From NCBI GenBank assembly GCA_018697195.1, contig CM031878.1, positions 71,876,432 to 71,940,431 of the forward strand: a stretch of DNA of 64,000 nucleotides. Direction: 5' to 3'. Below are positions 12,601 to 23,100 of the stretch, in pieces (the first letter of the stretch is position 1; the number at the start of each line of letters is the position of its first letter). Source of the stretch: Certhia americana. Lineage: Eukaryota > Chordata > Aves > Passeriformes > Certhiidae. The notes below the pieces were generated by a model, which saw only the letters and a program-made list of their open reading frames with translations, was not told where the DNA came from and did no database searches. Position numbers and translations under genes: made by a program.

Positions 12601-15600
12601 GCACCAAAAATAAAGGCCAAACTGAAAGAGTACAATTCCCACAAAAACCTTGTTGAAGACTGACAGTGATCACTGTTACATAACCAATAGTCAGATTTTG
12701 CCCCTAGAGCTGCATTGCCGCAGAAGTGCCTGGACTAGAGCAGGTGGTTGGATTTATGTTGTAAGTAGATGCCTTCCTGCAGATGAAGTTACTGCTGAGT
12801 TCAGCAGACACTCCAGGCACATCTTCCTTGGTGCATCAGGGCAGTACTGTAAAACTTCAAATAATATTGTGATAACAATTTTCAGATGTGGTAACAGTTT
12901 TCAGATTTTCTTCTAAGCCATAAAATATACCAGTCCTTTGTTTTGCAATATTAACAGTTTTCCTCTGTATTGTGATCAAGAAAAAAAAATCAATATATGA
13001 GGTTTTAAAGAAAAAAAAAAATAAAGGCAAGATCTAAAAATTTCTGTAATTTTCTCAACATTATTACTAAAATAATTCACAGTATTCTCATTCATTAAGG
13101 CTACCCAGGACTTCTCACTGTAGGGCTCTCCCTGTTGCTTAACACTGTCTATATATGTTTAGGATGAAGTTTCCTATGTAATTTATAAAATTTAATTTCA
13201 GCTACAAAATAGAAAGTCATATTTTCTGAGTAGAGAACAACAGTAAAATAAATTTGGAAAAAAACCCCTATCTATTAGCATGCTTGAAGACTGACGTGAG
13301 TATACTGCAAAGAGACTGAATTCAAGTTCCCCAGGCAACCAGCACTTTGGCATTTTCTAGCCCAGTTTCCCAGTTACTTTTCCCTTAATGCCACTATGAG
13401 ACAGCAAAGCAGAAGACACATTCACAACGTTTAGCATAGGGCATTTCTCCTTACAGTTTTCTTGAAACAGAGGTGTATTTATAAGTGACTGGAGGCTTGG
13501 GGGCTTGGTTAACTCACTGCTGGAGGCCTATATCTGGATTTGAAGTCTTAATAGACTGCTAGTGCACAGTAAATCCACATGAAAAGGCCAATTTGAAATT
13601 CATAGTTGCACTTCAGCCTGGGAAGGCAGTACATACAGTGTCTTGGGCAGGCGGAATCAACAGCTTCAGCAAGCATAAGGGCCATCTTGGTGGGCTTTTT
13701 TATTATGGGCATTTTGTCCCACAGCAGCATGGGTAGGAAATGGAAGAAAATCCCACTGCCATTTCTTGTTCATTAGCTCTGAGGATAAACAAAATAGCAG
13801 AACATTTCACACAATGGCAAGCCATGGAAATTAACCTAATGTTTATGCAGAATATTGAGAAGTGAGTTTTGGCAAGATGAGGAGAAAAGAATCTGATGTT
13901 TTCAAGTGCGTTGGACTTGATCACATCAGAAAAATGTGTCGTGACAAAAATGTGGATCTTTATACTTGAGAACGTCTCAGTCCTGTATCACTGGCAAGAT
14001 TTAATTGAAGGCAGTTCAGAGTAGCAGACAGATAAGGCTAGAGAAACCTTGATCCTGAATCACTTGGTAAGCCAGGCTCTGGAAGCTGATCCTCACAATT
14101 GAGTGTGCTCTTTGTCCCACTACTTGAACAAAATGGCTTTTTTTTACTGAGCAGAGACCCTACTTCATCACAAGTAGTGTGATGTGGTCAAGCAAATTGC
14201 TCACATGAAAGGGGGAACTAGCATCCTAACTTTTAATTCTGCCACCCAATCACCCTCAGAGAAAGAGGGATCATGTCCTGGGAATTGGCTCAGCATGGAA
14301 GGAGCTGGCCATGGAGTGGCACCACCATTTGGCAGCACAGGTGCTGTTTATAGTAAGGAGGCACTGGCAGCTCCTTGGCATGCTCCTCATACTACAAGTC
14401 TGTGCATGTGCACTGGGGCTGCCTTTATAACTGAAGCAAGATGCTAAATCTGTCATTGTCTGTCTCTGACCTGACTCCAAATGCTGTCTGCTAGCAAATG
14501 CTGACACACAATGCCTGAATGAGGGCTCTGTGAAGTGTGCACTCGCATGGTCCAGTCCACCCATCTCATGTTTCTGGTCTGATGAGATTTGGAATAGTCT
14601 TTCAGGAGCTATAGGTGTTAGATGAGATGATAAGTCTCATCAAGCACAGCTGGGAAATCTCCATTTTAGGATCCATATAAGAATTATCAATCAACAACTG
14701 TTCAGATTATAGGAAAGGCAGTTTGTTCACATTCCCTCCCACAAAAATATACATATTTCCCAATGCCTCCAGGGGTCTCCTAAAATTATAAAAATAGAAG
14801 AAAACCTTTCACAATGGGCTCGTTGTCACTGATGTGCTACTAAAGTGTAGCAGATTGAAACTGCATGGCATGTTGTGCCATAATGTCTGTATCTGGATTA
14901 TTCCCTTTTTCAGCAGCTATCAAATATGGTTTTATCTTCTTTTTTTAAAGTAGTTTTTGCTGAGTGAAAGTAATACAGTCCCTCTGAAGCTTCTGAGGCT
15001 TATAAAAAAGGTGCTTTATTTTTTCATTTGTGTGCACACACTTGGGGTTCCTACAGTTTGTGCTCAATCAGTAAAACTGAATGGAAATAAAAATGAAAAA
15101 TGAAAGATGTAAAGCTCACAGATTTATTTTTATCTTGAGAACCTTCAGGAAGGAAGACTTTTCAGCCTCTAATCTTAATGACACAGCAGTTAGAAGGAGT
15201 GATTTTTTCTGTGAGCTTTACACATTAATTAAGCTGTGTTGTACATTTTTAGTTGAACTAGTCCTTTTTACTACTACCTCTGTGAATCTTCCCTTCAAAA
15301 AAAAAAATCCTAGTTGCAAAACAATCCTTGATTTAAACAAGGCAATTAGAAGAGTCAGCAGTCTACATAAGAATAGCTGATTTTATGGTCTATTAAGAGC
15401 AAAATCTTTTACAGCAAAGTCCTGATCTATCTGTTTATAAAGTAAGTGTTTTGAAAGAAGGGATTACTTCAAGATGATTTTGTGTGGGCATCCTAAATGC
15501 TCAAATGCAGCCACAGATGCTCTACATAACAGTTACAAATTTACAACAAAACACAGTTCAACATATGTGCATTTATTGTCCAGACCTTTTTAGGCTGTCA

Positions 15601-16480
15601 AATAGTTTGCAAACAGTATTCAGCACATCTCTCAAACATCCCAGTAATGTGAGGTGACTGGTGCTGTATTTCTCCTTTTACTGAAATAACAAGGTCAAAA
15701 TGTTCCATTTTGTGTGAATGCTCAATATAAGACAACTAAAACCTTATTTCAGAAAGTACTTAATGTTCTATAGAGCCTCATGTTGAAAGCACAGTTCAAG
15801 GATCCACTTGCAATTTAAAGGTTTCTGTCAAGCATAGGGAACATGTGCCAGTCATCTGTGAAAAATGAAAGCAATCTAGGTCCCCATGGCAAAGGCTGAA
15901 ATAGCCACATCTCTATTGCAGTGCTTCCTGCACAAGGTTTCTTTCCCTCCTTTAGCCACCCCCCCTGCACAGCCTGTCTGGACTCTGCAGCAAGGGACAT
16001 GCAGCTCTGGCACGAAAAAAATTTTTAGCTACATACTCTTTGTACATGGACTCATCTTAACTAAAGCAGCCACTTGAAGTCCTTCCTGCAGCTTATAACT
16101 TTTCAGCTTTTCTGATCCTGAAGTGATTTGGAAAAGGGTGCAGCCTGAACATCCTTTGTGTCACTTGCCACTGCTTACTGCTCTGCACCATGGCAGTCTG
16201 ATGACACACCTACATACAGGAAGCATCACTATCACAGACACACATCAGTAACTGCAGCAATGGCTGACGTTGCCTATGATTCCTCTCCTACAAGCAGCTT
16301 CCCCCCCCTTCTCCTGCAATTGCACCTCTTGGCTCTACAATGCATTAGATCACCTCTCTACCCCGTAGACTTTGAAAGGACCATGCATTTCCATTTCACC
16401 CATTTTCCTGACCTTTTTATAACTACTACCATGTGTTAACAGTAACAAAACATCAATCTTAAACTATTTTTATTTCAAAG
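9623..16480. other. Unique A+T-rich non-coding DNA
   Basis: No recognised gene or transposon. Two long open frames on opposite strands at 11444-12107 overlap and resemble no family, so I treat them as chance. 10346-10464 has exon-like splice signals but stop codons in all three frames and is listed separately. 14180-14570 is slightly G+C-richer and unidentified. Confidence 0.55.
10346..10464 (+). other. Possible non-coding exon containing an ERR/SF-1-type site
   Basis: A pyrimidine-rich acceptor (TTTTCCTGCCTCAG) ends at 10345, and a near-consensus donor (CAAG then GTAAGG) follows 10464, bounding 119 bases. All three forward frames contain stops within the first 45 bases, so it could only be an untranslated or lncRNA exon. 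It includes TGACCTTGA at 10440-10448, which is the reverse complement of TCAAGGTCA, the extended half-site bound by ERR and SF-1 receptors. Splice-like pairs occur by chance, so confidence is low. Confidence 0.15.
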
Positions 16481-16486
16481 TTCTCT
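16481..16486. repeat. Left target-site duplication of the ERVK-type LTR
   Basis: TTCTCT here is repeated exactly at 17097-17102, directly outside the other end of the LTR. Six bases is the usual duplication length for class II (ERVK) integrases. Confidence 0.75.
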
Positions 16487-16596
16487 TCTTGGGTTTTTAC
16501 GCGATGTTGTTCTTCCCGAGAGTGTAAAAGTCTTTTACCCAGCACTGAGATCGAAGGAAAAAACCGAGAGCCGTCTCCTCTGCTTCTTCAAGGCTG

Positions 16597-16602
16597 TTTA
16601 TT
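16597..16602 (-). promoter_or_regulatory. Polyadenylation signal within the ERVK-type LTR
   Basis: TTTATT on plus reads AATAAA on minus. It lies in the expected R region, downstream of the TATA-like box at 16700-16705. Confidence 0.6.
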
Positions 16603-16699
16603 TTTCCCTTATCAGTACAATTTCTTCTCTGACCCAAAGAGATCTGTTCAGCAGGTCAGCTCACAGGGAATGAACCCAGCCCCAATGGTGACAATTATC

Positions 16700-16705
16700 T
16701 TTATA
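16700..16705 (-). promoter_or_regulatory. TATA-like box within the ERVK-type LTR
   Basis: TTTATA on plus reads TATAAA on minus, about 100 bases before the AATAAA signal. This is the usual spacing of U3 promoter and R region in an LTR. Confidence 0.5.
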
Positions 16706-17096
16706 CTACAAACTACGTAATCAGTATTTATAATTCTTCACCAATAACTATTATCTATGTTAGAAGGTTAGATTCTATTCTAAGCCAACTATAATGTGCC
16801 ACCTCACTGCAGAAGATGGAGGCAAGGAAGAAGAAGGAAGAAACCCAAAAGCCATGTGCTTCCTCCAACTTGTCATCACTTGCTTACCATCCTAAAATCC
16901 ACATATATCTAAAATTCTCACCCTGTGATAAAACTATGCACTATTCTACTATTTAATACACACTCCTAAATACTCTGCTTCATTTCAGAGCTTAAAAGCC
17001 CTTTTTCCATGAACAAAGGTTAAAAACACTGTTTCAGAGATTCTAAAATCTCTCAAACATGCAAAGAGAAATTCGTCATATTTCCAGACTCCGACA

Positions 17097-17102
17097 TTCT
17101 CT
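17097..17102. repeat. Right target-site duplication of the ERVK-type LTR
   Basis: TTCTCT matches 16481-16486 exactly and directly abuts the TG terminus of the element. Confidence 0.75.
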
Positions 17103-19999
17103 GAGTGTTTGAATTGAACTAGAAGCAATGATATGTGGAGGAGTCACTCCACACCTCCTTGGATAAATTCTCTTCAATCAAAAAAGAGGAATTTTAAAAT
17201 ACTCATATAGACATTACAAGAAAGATGAGAGGAAGAAAAGAGATGTTTTACTGCTCTCATATTCGACACACAGCTTTCCATTCAGAATACCCTAAACCAG
17301 AAGTTACAGCCTGAATGTAGAACTCTGCTTTATGTTGCTGGGAAAAAACAGGGCCTCTGAAAAAGAAGTATCCAAAATGTCAGCAAGCCATGGGCCACTT
17401 TGGTGAGACAGCACTACAATACCCAAAGCTACAAGTATGGCTGCAACCAGCTGTTGGCTTGATAGCATTTCAAAAATACATTCAATATTCCTACTGGATT
17501 TTCTTCTACAAGGGGCATCTGATGCACATGCTACCATTTTACTTATGTTGTTCTTTATTGGTGTGGTATGGTGGGAGACACTGCAGTCATGCCAGAATAG
17601 GAATGCTCATTTTTCATAGGGACTGGTAACATTGGCTTATTATTTGGGCCAATGGTTTTCTTTTTATCCTATAGTACTGATGGGAATTTTCTTCTGTCTT
17701 GTACTTCAGGGGCAGGTGCTTCATTTTATATATGCCTGAAGCTGTGTTTACTATTGGGAAATATGCTTCCTGCATGAAAAATCCTGTTGGGACAGGAACA
17801 AAGACAAATCAATCATTCCAGAGATTGGAAATGAATGTTGGAAGCAGAGCTGTGTAAAATTATGAATTCCAAGACAGACCAGACAAATCCAGCCTACAAC
17901 TTATTTAGCATGTCTTTGCATCTCTGAGTTTGTATGACAATTTAGGTTCAAGCCTCCACAGGGTTACTGAAGCAATATCTCCATACATATCTAAAGAGCC
18001 TCAAAGTGGTTTCTTCTCATGTTTTTTCCTCTGGGAACATACAATTTTATTTTTTTTTTTATTTAAACGAGTTGAATTTAAACTGCATTTCAGGCAATTA
18101 GCTGTTTATTAGTGAAAGCATTGCCTTGTGAGTTTCATGGCAAGAAATGTATTACACAGTGAAACAGACAATAGACATTAGATCAGTTGTACCAAATCAA
18201 CACCTGTGGAGTAACAGTTCCCAAAATATAAGTGAGTCAGTTCATGACAGTGATGCAAAAGAAATGCATGGAAAGCATGCATTTGAATTTGAAGGCCTGT
18301 GGTAAAAACATATACTAAAGAGTAAGAAATCTGCTCTCTTAGCACAATGATATTCAGAGGTTTTTGCTGCTTCTCCTTTTCTTGTTCTTGGTGAATTTGT
18401 GATTATACAAATGAGGATTCCGTTTAGAAAGAGGATTATGTATGCCTTCTTTCCAAATTATTCCAAATCTTCCTCAAGATTTACAGTAACCAGTAAAAAG
18501 ATAAAAGTAGTATTATCAAGACACTGAACACTGTGAAGCCCTGGTCAAATTACCTAGGTAGTTTGCTTCCCAGCTGTCCAAATTCAATTGTTTTCCATCA
18601 TTTCAATTAGACAAGCACACATTTTAGACACCCTGAAAGGTACCTACCATACTAAATATTGACACACTGAACACCATTAATACAGTACCTCTTGACACCA
18701 ATGTCACTCAATACATTTGCTAAATTGCTCTTGCCAAGTAAGCATGCAAAAAAAATCAACTCCAAAAAATATGAAGCTGGTACTGTGCCCCCCATTATTT
18801 CCTGTGCATTTTCAACATACACCTTCTTTAGCTTAAAAAAATATAATTACTTTCATTCTTGAAGTGATTTGGAAAAGGTATTTGCAAAACAGTAGGATTG
18901 CAAGAAGACAGATTGTTGTTAACAATGAAGAAATTTGCATTAACTTATTAGCTATGTTTATGTCTTCCAAACGTAATATTCTATTATTGACCCTCTGAAC
19001 CTTGAATTTCTGATGACTTAAAATTTACAGAAGCATTTCATTTTCTTGCTTACCATTTGTAATGTTATGAATAAGTTGTAGCTAACATTGGAACAAATGA
19101 GATAACTCAGGAAAATTACAGCTGCTTTTTCTTACATCTCAAGATAACAAATATAAAAAATGCAAATTCTTGTTTAGCATTTGACCATCTTAGTCAAAGC
19201 AGGAGACCAATTTTTCTTTACTGCTTTTTAATAGGAAAAAGGAAGGTTATTTTGAATTCTCTGCTTTTACTGAAACCAATGTTCAGTATTTTCATTATTT
19301 AGTCACTGCTGATTAAGTTAACTTTGGCTAAAGCATGAATCATTCACCACTACAGAAATTTTTGTGCTCTTGAGTTACATGAAGCTGAACAGAAAGAAGA
19401 AATTGTCCAAAATATCTTTAAAACTTATTATTTGCCAGATCTTAAACTAGAGTCAAGCAGAAGGAATCAACAGTATTGTTCAGAGATTAATATATCCATT
19501 TCATAACTTGGCACTCAGGCTGGCTTTTAGCCTGTGTACTCCTGACTCCAGACAAGATTTCAAACAATACTAAGTAATGATGAAAGAGTACTACATTTTG
19601 CAAGAACCTCAGTAACTACTACACCCAGTTTTCCTAATTTTTGAAGTAGTGATGTAGTGCCCTCTGTTACTTTTGTAGGCGCAGAGGAGTTAACAGCATG
19701 AGGTGTTCTTTCTGTTTTGGGTATCAATGTAGATAAAGATTGTTTCAACATACAGCTTACTGCCTTTGAATGAAAGACTATTAAATTTTACCTAGCTGAC
19801 CTCATGGGAAGCCTAAAATCAGCAATGTTAAAGTGTAAACAGTGTCTGACAAAGCTTATTTTCTGAACAGTCTTTCAGCCTAGAGCCAAGAACAGCAGGA
19901 TGAGGAGTATTAGAAAAGAAACACCACTTCCTTTGACAGCTTCTCCAAGTGATTCATCTCCCTCCCTCAAAGACACAAATTCCCCTTCCTACTTGAATT
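17103..19999. other. Unique non-coding DNA
   Basis: No gene or repeat recognised. Small open frames at 17304-17629 overlap on both strands and lack family features. A 19-base string at 18860-18878 is identical to 16119-16137, as described in the findings. Confidence 0.55.
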
Positions 20000-22900
20000 T
20001 GTCTGGCTTTTGGTTCCAGACATTTGCTCTTCCTTCTGGTCTGTCTCATGAGGGTTAAGTACTCTGCCTTTTCTTCTCAGGAAGGTGCTGTTCTCTCTCA
20101 TTATGTTGCTTTCTTCGATGGTAGAGGCTCTCACATTAATGCATTTTACATTTCACCCTCCATCATATTCTGATGGATTTTTGTTCTATTGTTCCTTATT
20201 CCTTAATTCCTTTTTCAGAACTGGACTACATAACTGTGTACAATACACAGTGTTCCGTAACCAGACATACACTTCCCATTTTCTCCCACTCAAGATTAAT
20301 CATTTCAGAAAAGCATGTACAGATGTTTTAGGGATGGAATTACTCACTGATAGTTTCTTCTGAGTTCGTGTTCTCTGAGACATCCGGATTTTTTAAAAAA
20401 CAAGTTCAGTTTGGTTCTTTATTCTTTTCTTTTTCCTTTGGAATACAGAAATTATCTCTTTTTAAAGCAAATATGGTGAAATAATACAAGGTAGGGTCAT
20501 TAAATCAAATTTTCACTCTTCCTACAGTCCTACAGGTCAGAACAAATTTTTTACTGCCATTTCTTTTATTCCTCCCTAACACTTTAATCAGTCTAGTGCA
20601 CAACCCAAAAAATCTACTAGAAATACCACTATTGAAGGTGATTTTATGAGACAACCACTATCTGACTTTATTTAACACACACTTGATTTACTGATATATG
20701 TTAGTGCCCTTTTCAAAATGGAGCCTCATTGAATGAATGCTATTCAGATAGTTTTTATGAGGTTACCTTAAGCAACCAAAGTTATAACCTGCTTGAACAA
20801 GACCTGTTTTCCATAGAAAAATGTGAAACTTACTGCTTTACAGTTTTGTTTAATCAAATCCAGCACCAGGCCTTTCTATTACAATGCCTAAGGCTGAGCA
20901 CAGTTTAACAAGTTTCTCCGTGCTATTCTTGTCTACTTCAAATACCTCTCAGAAGTGTTATAATCACCCACATTTATTAGATATTGATGTTAGCAAGAAA
21001 GACATTTAACCACTGGTAGTGGACTATAGCAAATCATCCAGGCTTTCTGTCTGAAGTGTTTATCTTTAAGCAATACTAATTAATATCCTCCTTAGTGGAT
21101 GAGAAGGCAGTATGTCATCCTCATATGATAGTGGCACATCATCTAATTTATTTTCAGATACAGAAGAGAAATGGTTATGAATACTTGTCTCTTCCCTGCA
21201 TCATCTTTTTAGCACCCCCATATATAAATGAACTTTTCCACCCTTTGTCTATTATACACAGGAAATTTTAAATATTTTTCTGCTCTTGTCTTTTTTAAAA
21301 CAATTATTCTAGACTACTTCAAGAGTGTTCTATACAACCCTAATTTTTAATGTTTTATATTCATTCATATTTTCCCTCTTAGATATTTAGATATATCTTA
21401 TATCTTAGATATAGCTTTGATTGCTTTAGCTAAAAATTTTATTTCTCCACTGAAACAGAAAGCCTCTGTTAAAGCTGCACTCTTCCTCACAGACATACTC
21501 TCGAAGTTTTTTATCTTCCCCATAAAATGGAAGTGCAAAACTTTTACTCACATTTTTCCATCTGAGTTTTATTTATAGTTCTACTCATCTTTGATAAATA
21601 AGGCTTTTTATAACCTAAAGTAAATATTTGACAGCTTGGCGTCTTCCTTTTTCCTTACAATAAAAGCAAACAGATAATAATGATTGATTTGCAAAATACC
21701 AGCCAAATTCCAATCCAGTCATAACATTATCTTAATCCATCAATTTAGGGCTCTAAATGTGACAAACATATTCATGTTTTATCATTAGAGAAAAAAAAAA
21801 CCATCATCAGTAATTGTTATAGACTTCAATGACTTTATACAACGACTGCTTGCATCTCTCCAAATTGAAATTTCACAGTAACAAAAAAGTCTCATTTTTA
21901 AATATTCAAAACAGTGCTTGAACGCTAACTTTTCTTTTTTTTTTCTGACTCAACAATTATTAAATATACCCAGAATTCTAAAATTTAGACTATAATATTT
22001 AACCGTTTTACAATGGTTTTAACCAATTATTACAGCTCTACCTTACATTTTTGTTGGTATATTGATTACATGTAATCAAGCAAAGGGGTTTCATCACAAC
22101 ACCACATTCGCCTAAGTGTATCTCTACACTCCAAATGTCCTAAATAGAATTTAGCCAACAAACCTTACTGGCTTGTAAAGTCTAGTACTGACAAATACTT
22201 CCAAACAGGTATTAGGAATAAAATTCTCATCAGCTAGATTTACAACTTTTCTCGCCTGTTACAGTATTTTATTTCTATTTTGTATATGCATACTTTTCAT
22301 TAGTTGCAATTTGTCAAAATTGAATAGAACTTTATGAACAATAGTTTTTTTCAACTAACAATGTTTCTCATTTAACAAATTGGTTTGCCTCTTAGTGTAT
22401 GTCAGACTTGCTGCTCTATCACTCTTTCTACTAAGCAATATCATTAAGGCCTTTTCAAATAGTCTCCAAATTAATCTAGATCACTCTAAAATGCAGACCA
22501 CAATTCTAAGTCTTGAAGAATACTTGTCAGAATACATATCTGAACTCTTTAGTGTTTCCTACCTTCTCTCTTTCTCAGAAGACAAAGTTGACTACTTTCT
22601 CTTCTGCCATACTTTGCAATTTCAATGCTATCTACAGACAGCAGTGTGAAACTCTCATAATTTGCTCCTATTTAAATAATCAATTTGATAAAATTTTCTG
22701 TACACTCTGTAACCTGGCCTAATTTTTCTATTTCACTGAATATAAATTCATATTTCAACTGCATAAAAGTCATCTTCTGAATTCTCAGTATTTTTAGTAA
22801 CAAGGCATTTCAATATTAATGTTTGTTGTTTCATCAGGTGTTTACTTTACTCAGAGGTTAAATCATGGTACAGTTACAAGAATAAATATTCCTAGTCAAG

Positions 22901-23100
22901 CTGAGCAAATTCTGGTTGTCATTTTTATCACCAGAAATCCCTAGCATATTAATTTAGTCTTAACTATTTACTGCCACTTTAGTACAATTTTATTATTTTA
23001 GCAACCTATGGCAATATCTCTTTAACCTTTGTTTCCTTGAATACTGCATAGCATAAGAATTTGCATTTCCAAAATAAACATTGTCTCCTACAGTTTCTGG
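20000..23100. other. Long T/C-skewed block, origin unknown
   Basis: For about 3 kb the plus strand is rich in T and, more mildly, in C over G. For example, 21241-21300 holds 29 T, 16 A, 10 C and 5 G. The minus strand would therefore be A-rich, as in the sense strand of old LINE or retroviral bodies, or in a region with transcription-associated skew. I recognise no protein motif on either strand. The block also holds an 18-bp palindrome at 22062-22079 and a POU octamer at 23059-23066. Confidence 0.35.
22062..22079. promoter_or_regulatory. 18-bp perfect palindrome with TGATTA arms
   Basis: TTGATTACATGTAATCAA is a perfect inverted repeat with no spacer. Each arm contains a homeodomain-type TGATTA/TAATCA core, and the centre ACATGT resembles Iroquois-class homeodomain sites. 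Binding is inferred from motif only. Confidence 0.3.

Larger units (their letters stand above)
16487..17096 (-). mobile_element. ERVK-type (class II) solo LTR, minus orientation
   Basis: Read on the minus strand, the 610-bp element starts TGTCGGAGTCTGG at 17096 and ends CCCAAGA at 16487. Expected terminal CA is changed to GA, which looks like a single substitution. A TATAAA-like box lies at 16700-16705 and an AATAAA signal at 16597-16602, about 100 bases downstream, which fits a U3-R-U5 order. Perfect 6-bp duplications TTCTCT flank it. The TGTCGGAGTCTGG start and the U5 text resemble a passerine ERV2/ERVK LTR family. There is no gag, pol or second LTR nearby, so it is best explained as a solo LTR left by recombination between the two LTRs of a provirus. 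Intact duplications and near-intact ends suggest a moderately young insertion. Confidence 0.85.

Noticed and set aside
19560..19790. Ser/Thr/Lys-rich minus frame that looked protein-like
   Set aside because: Only about 75 codons, no recognisable family, and comparable to many chance frames in the window.
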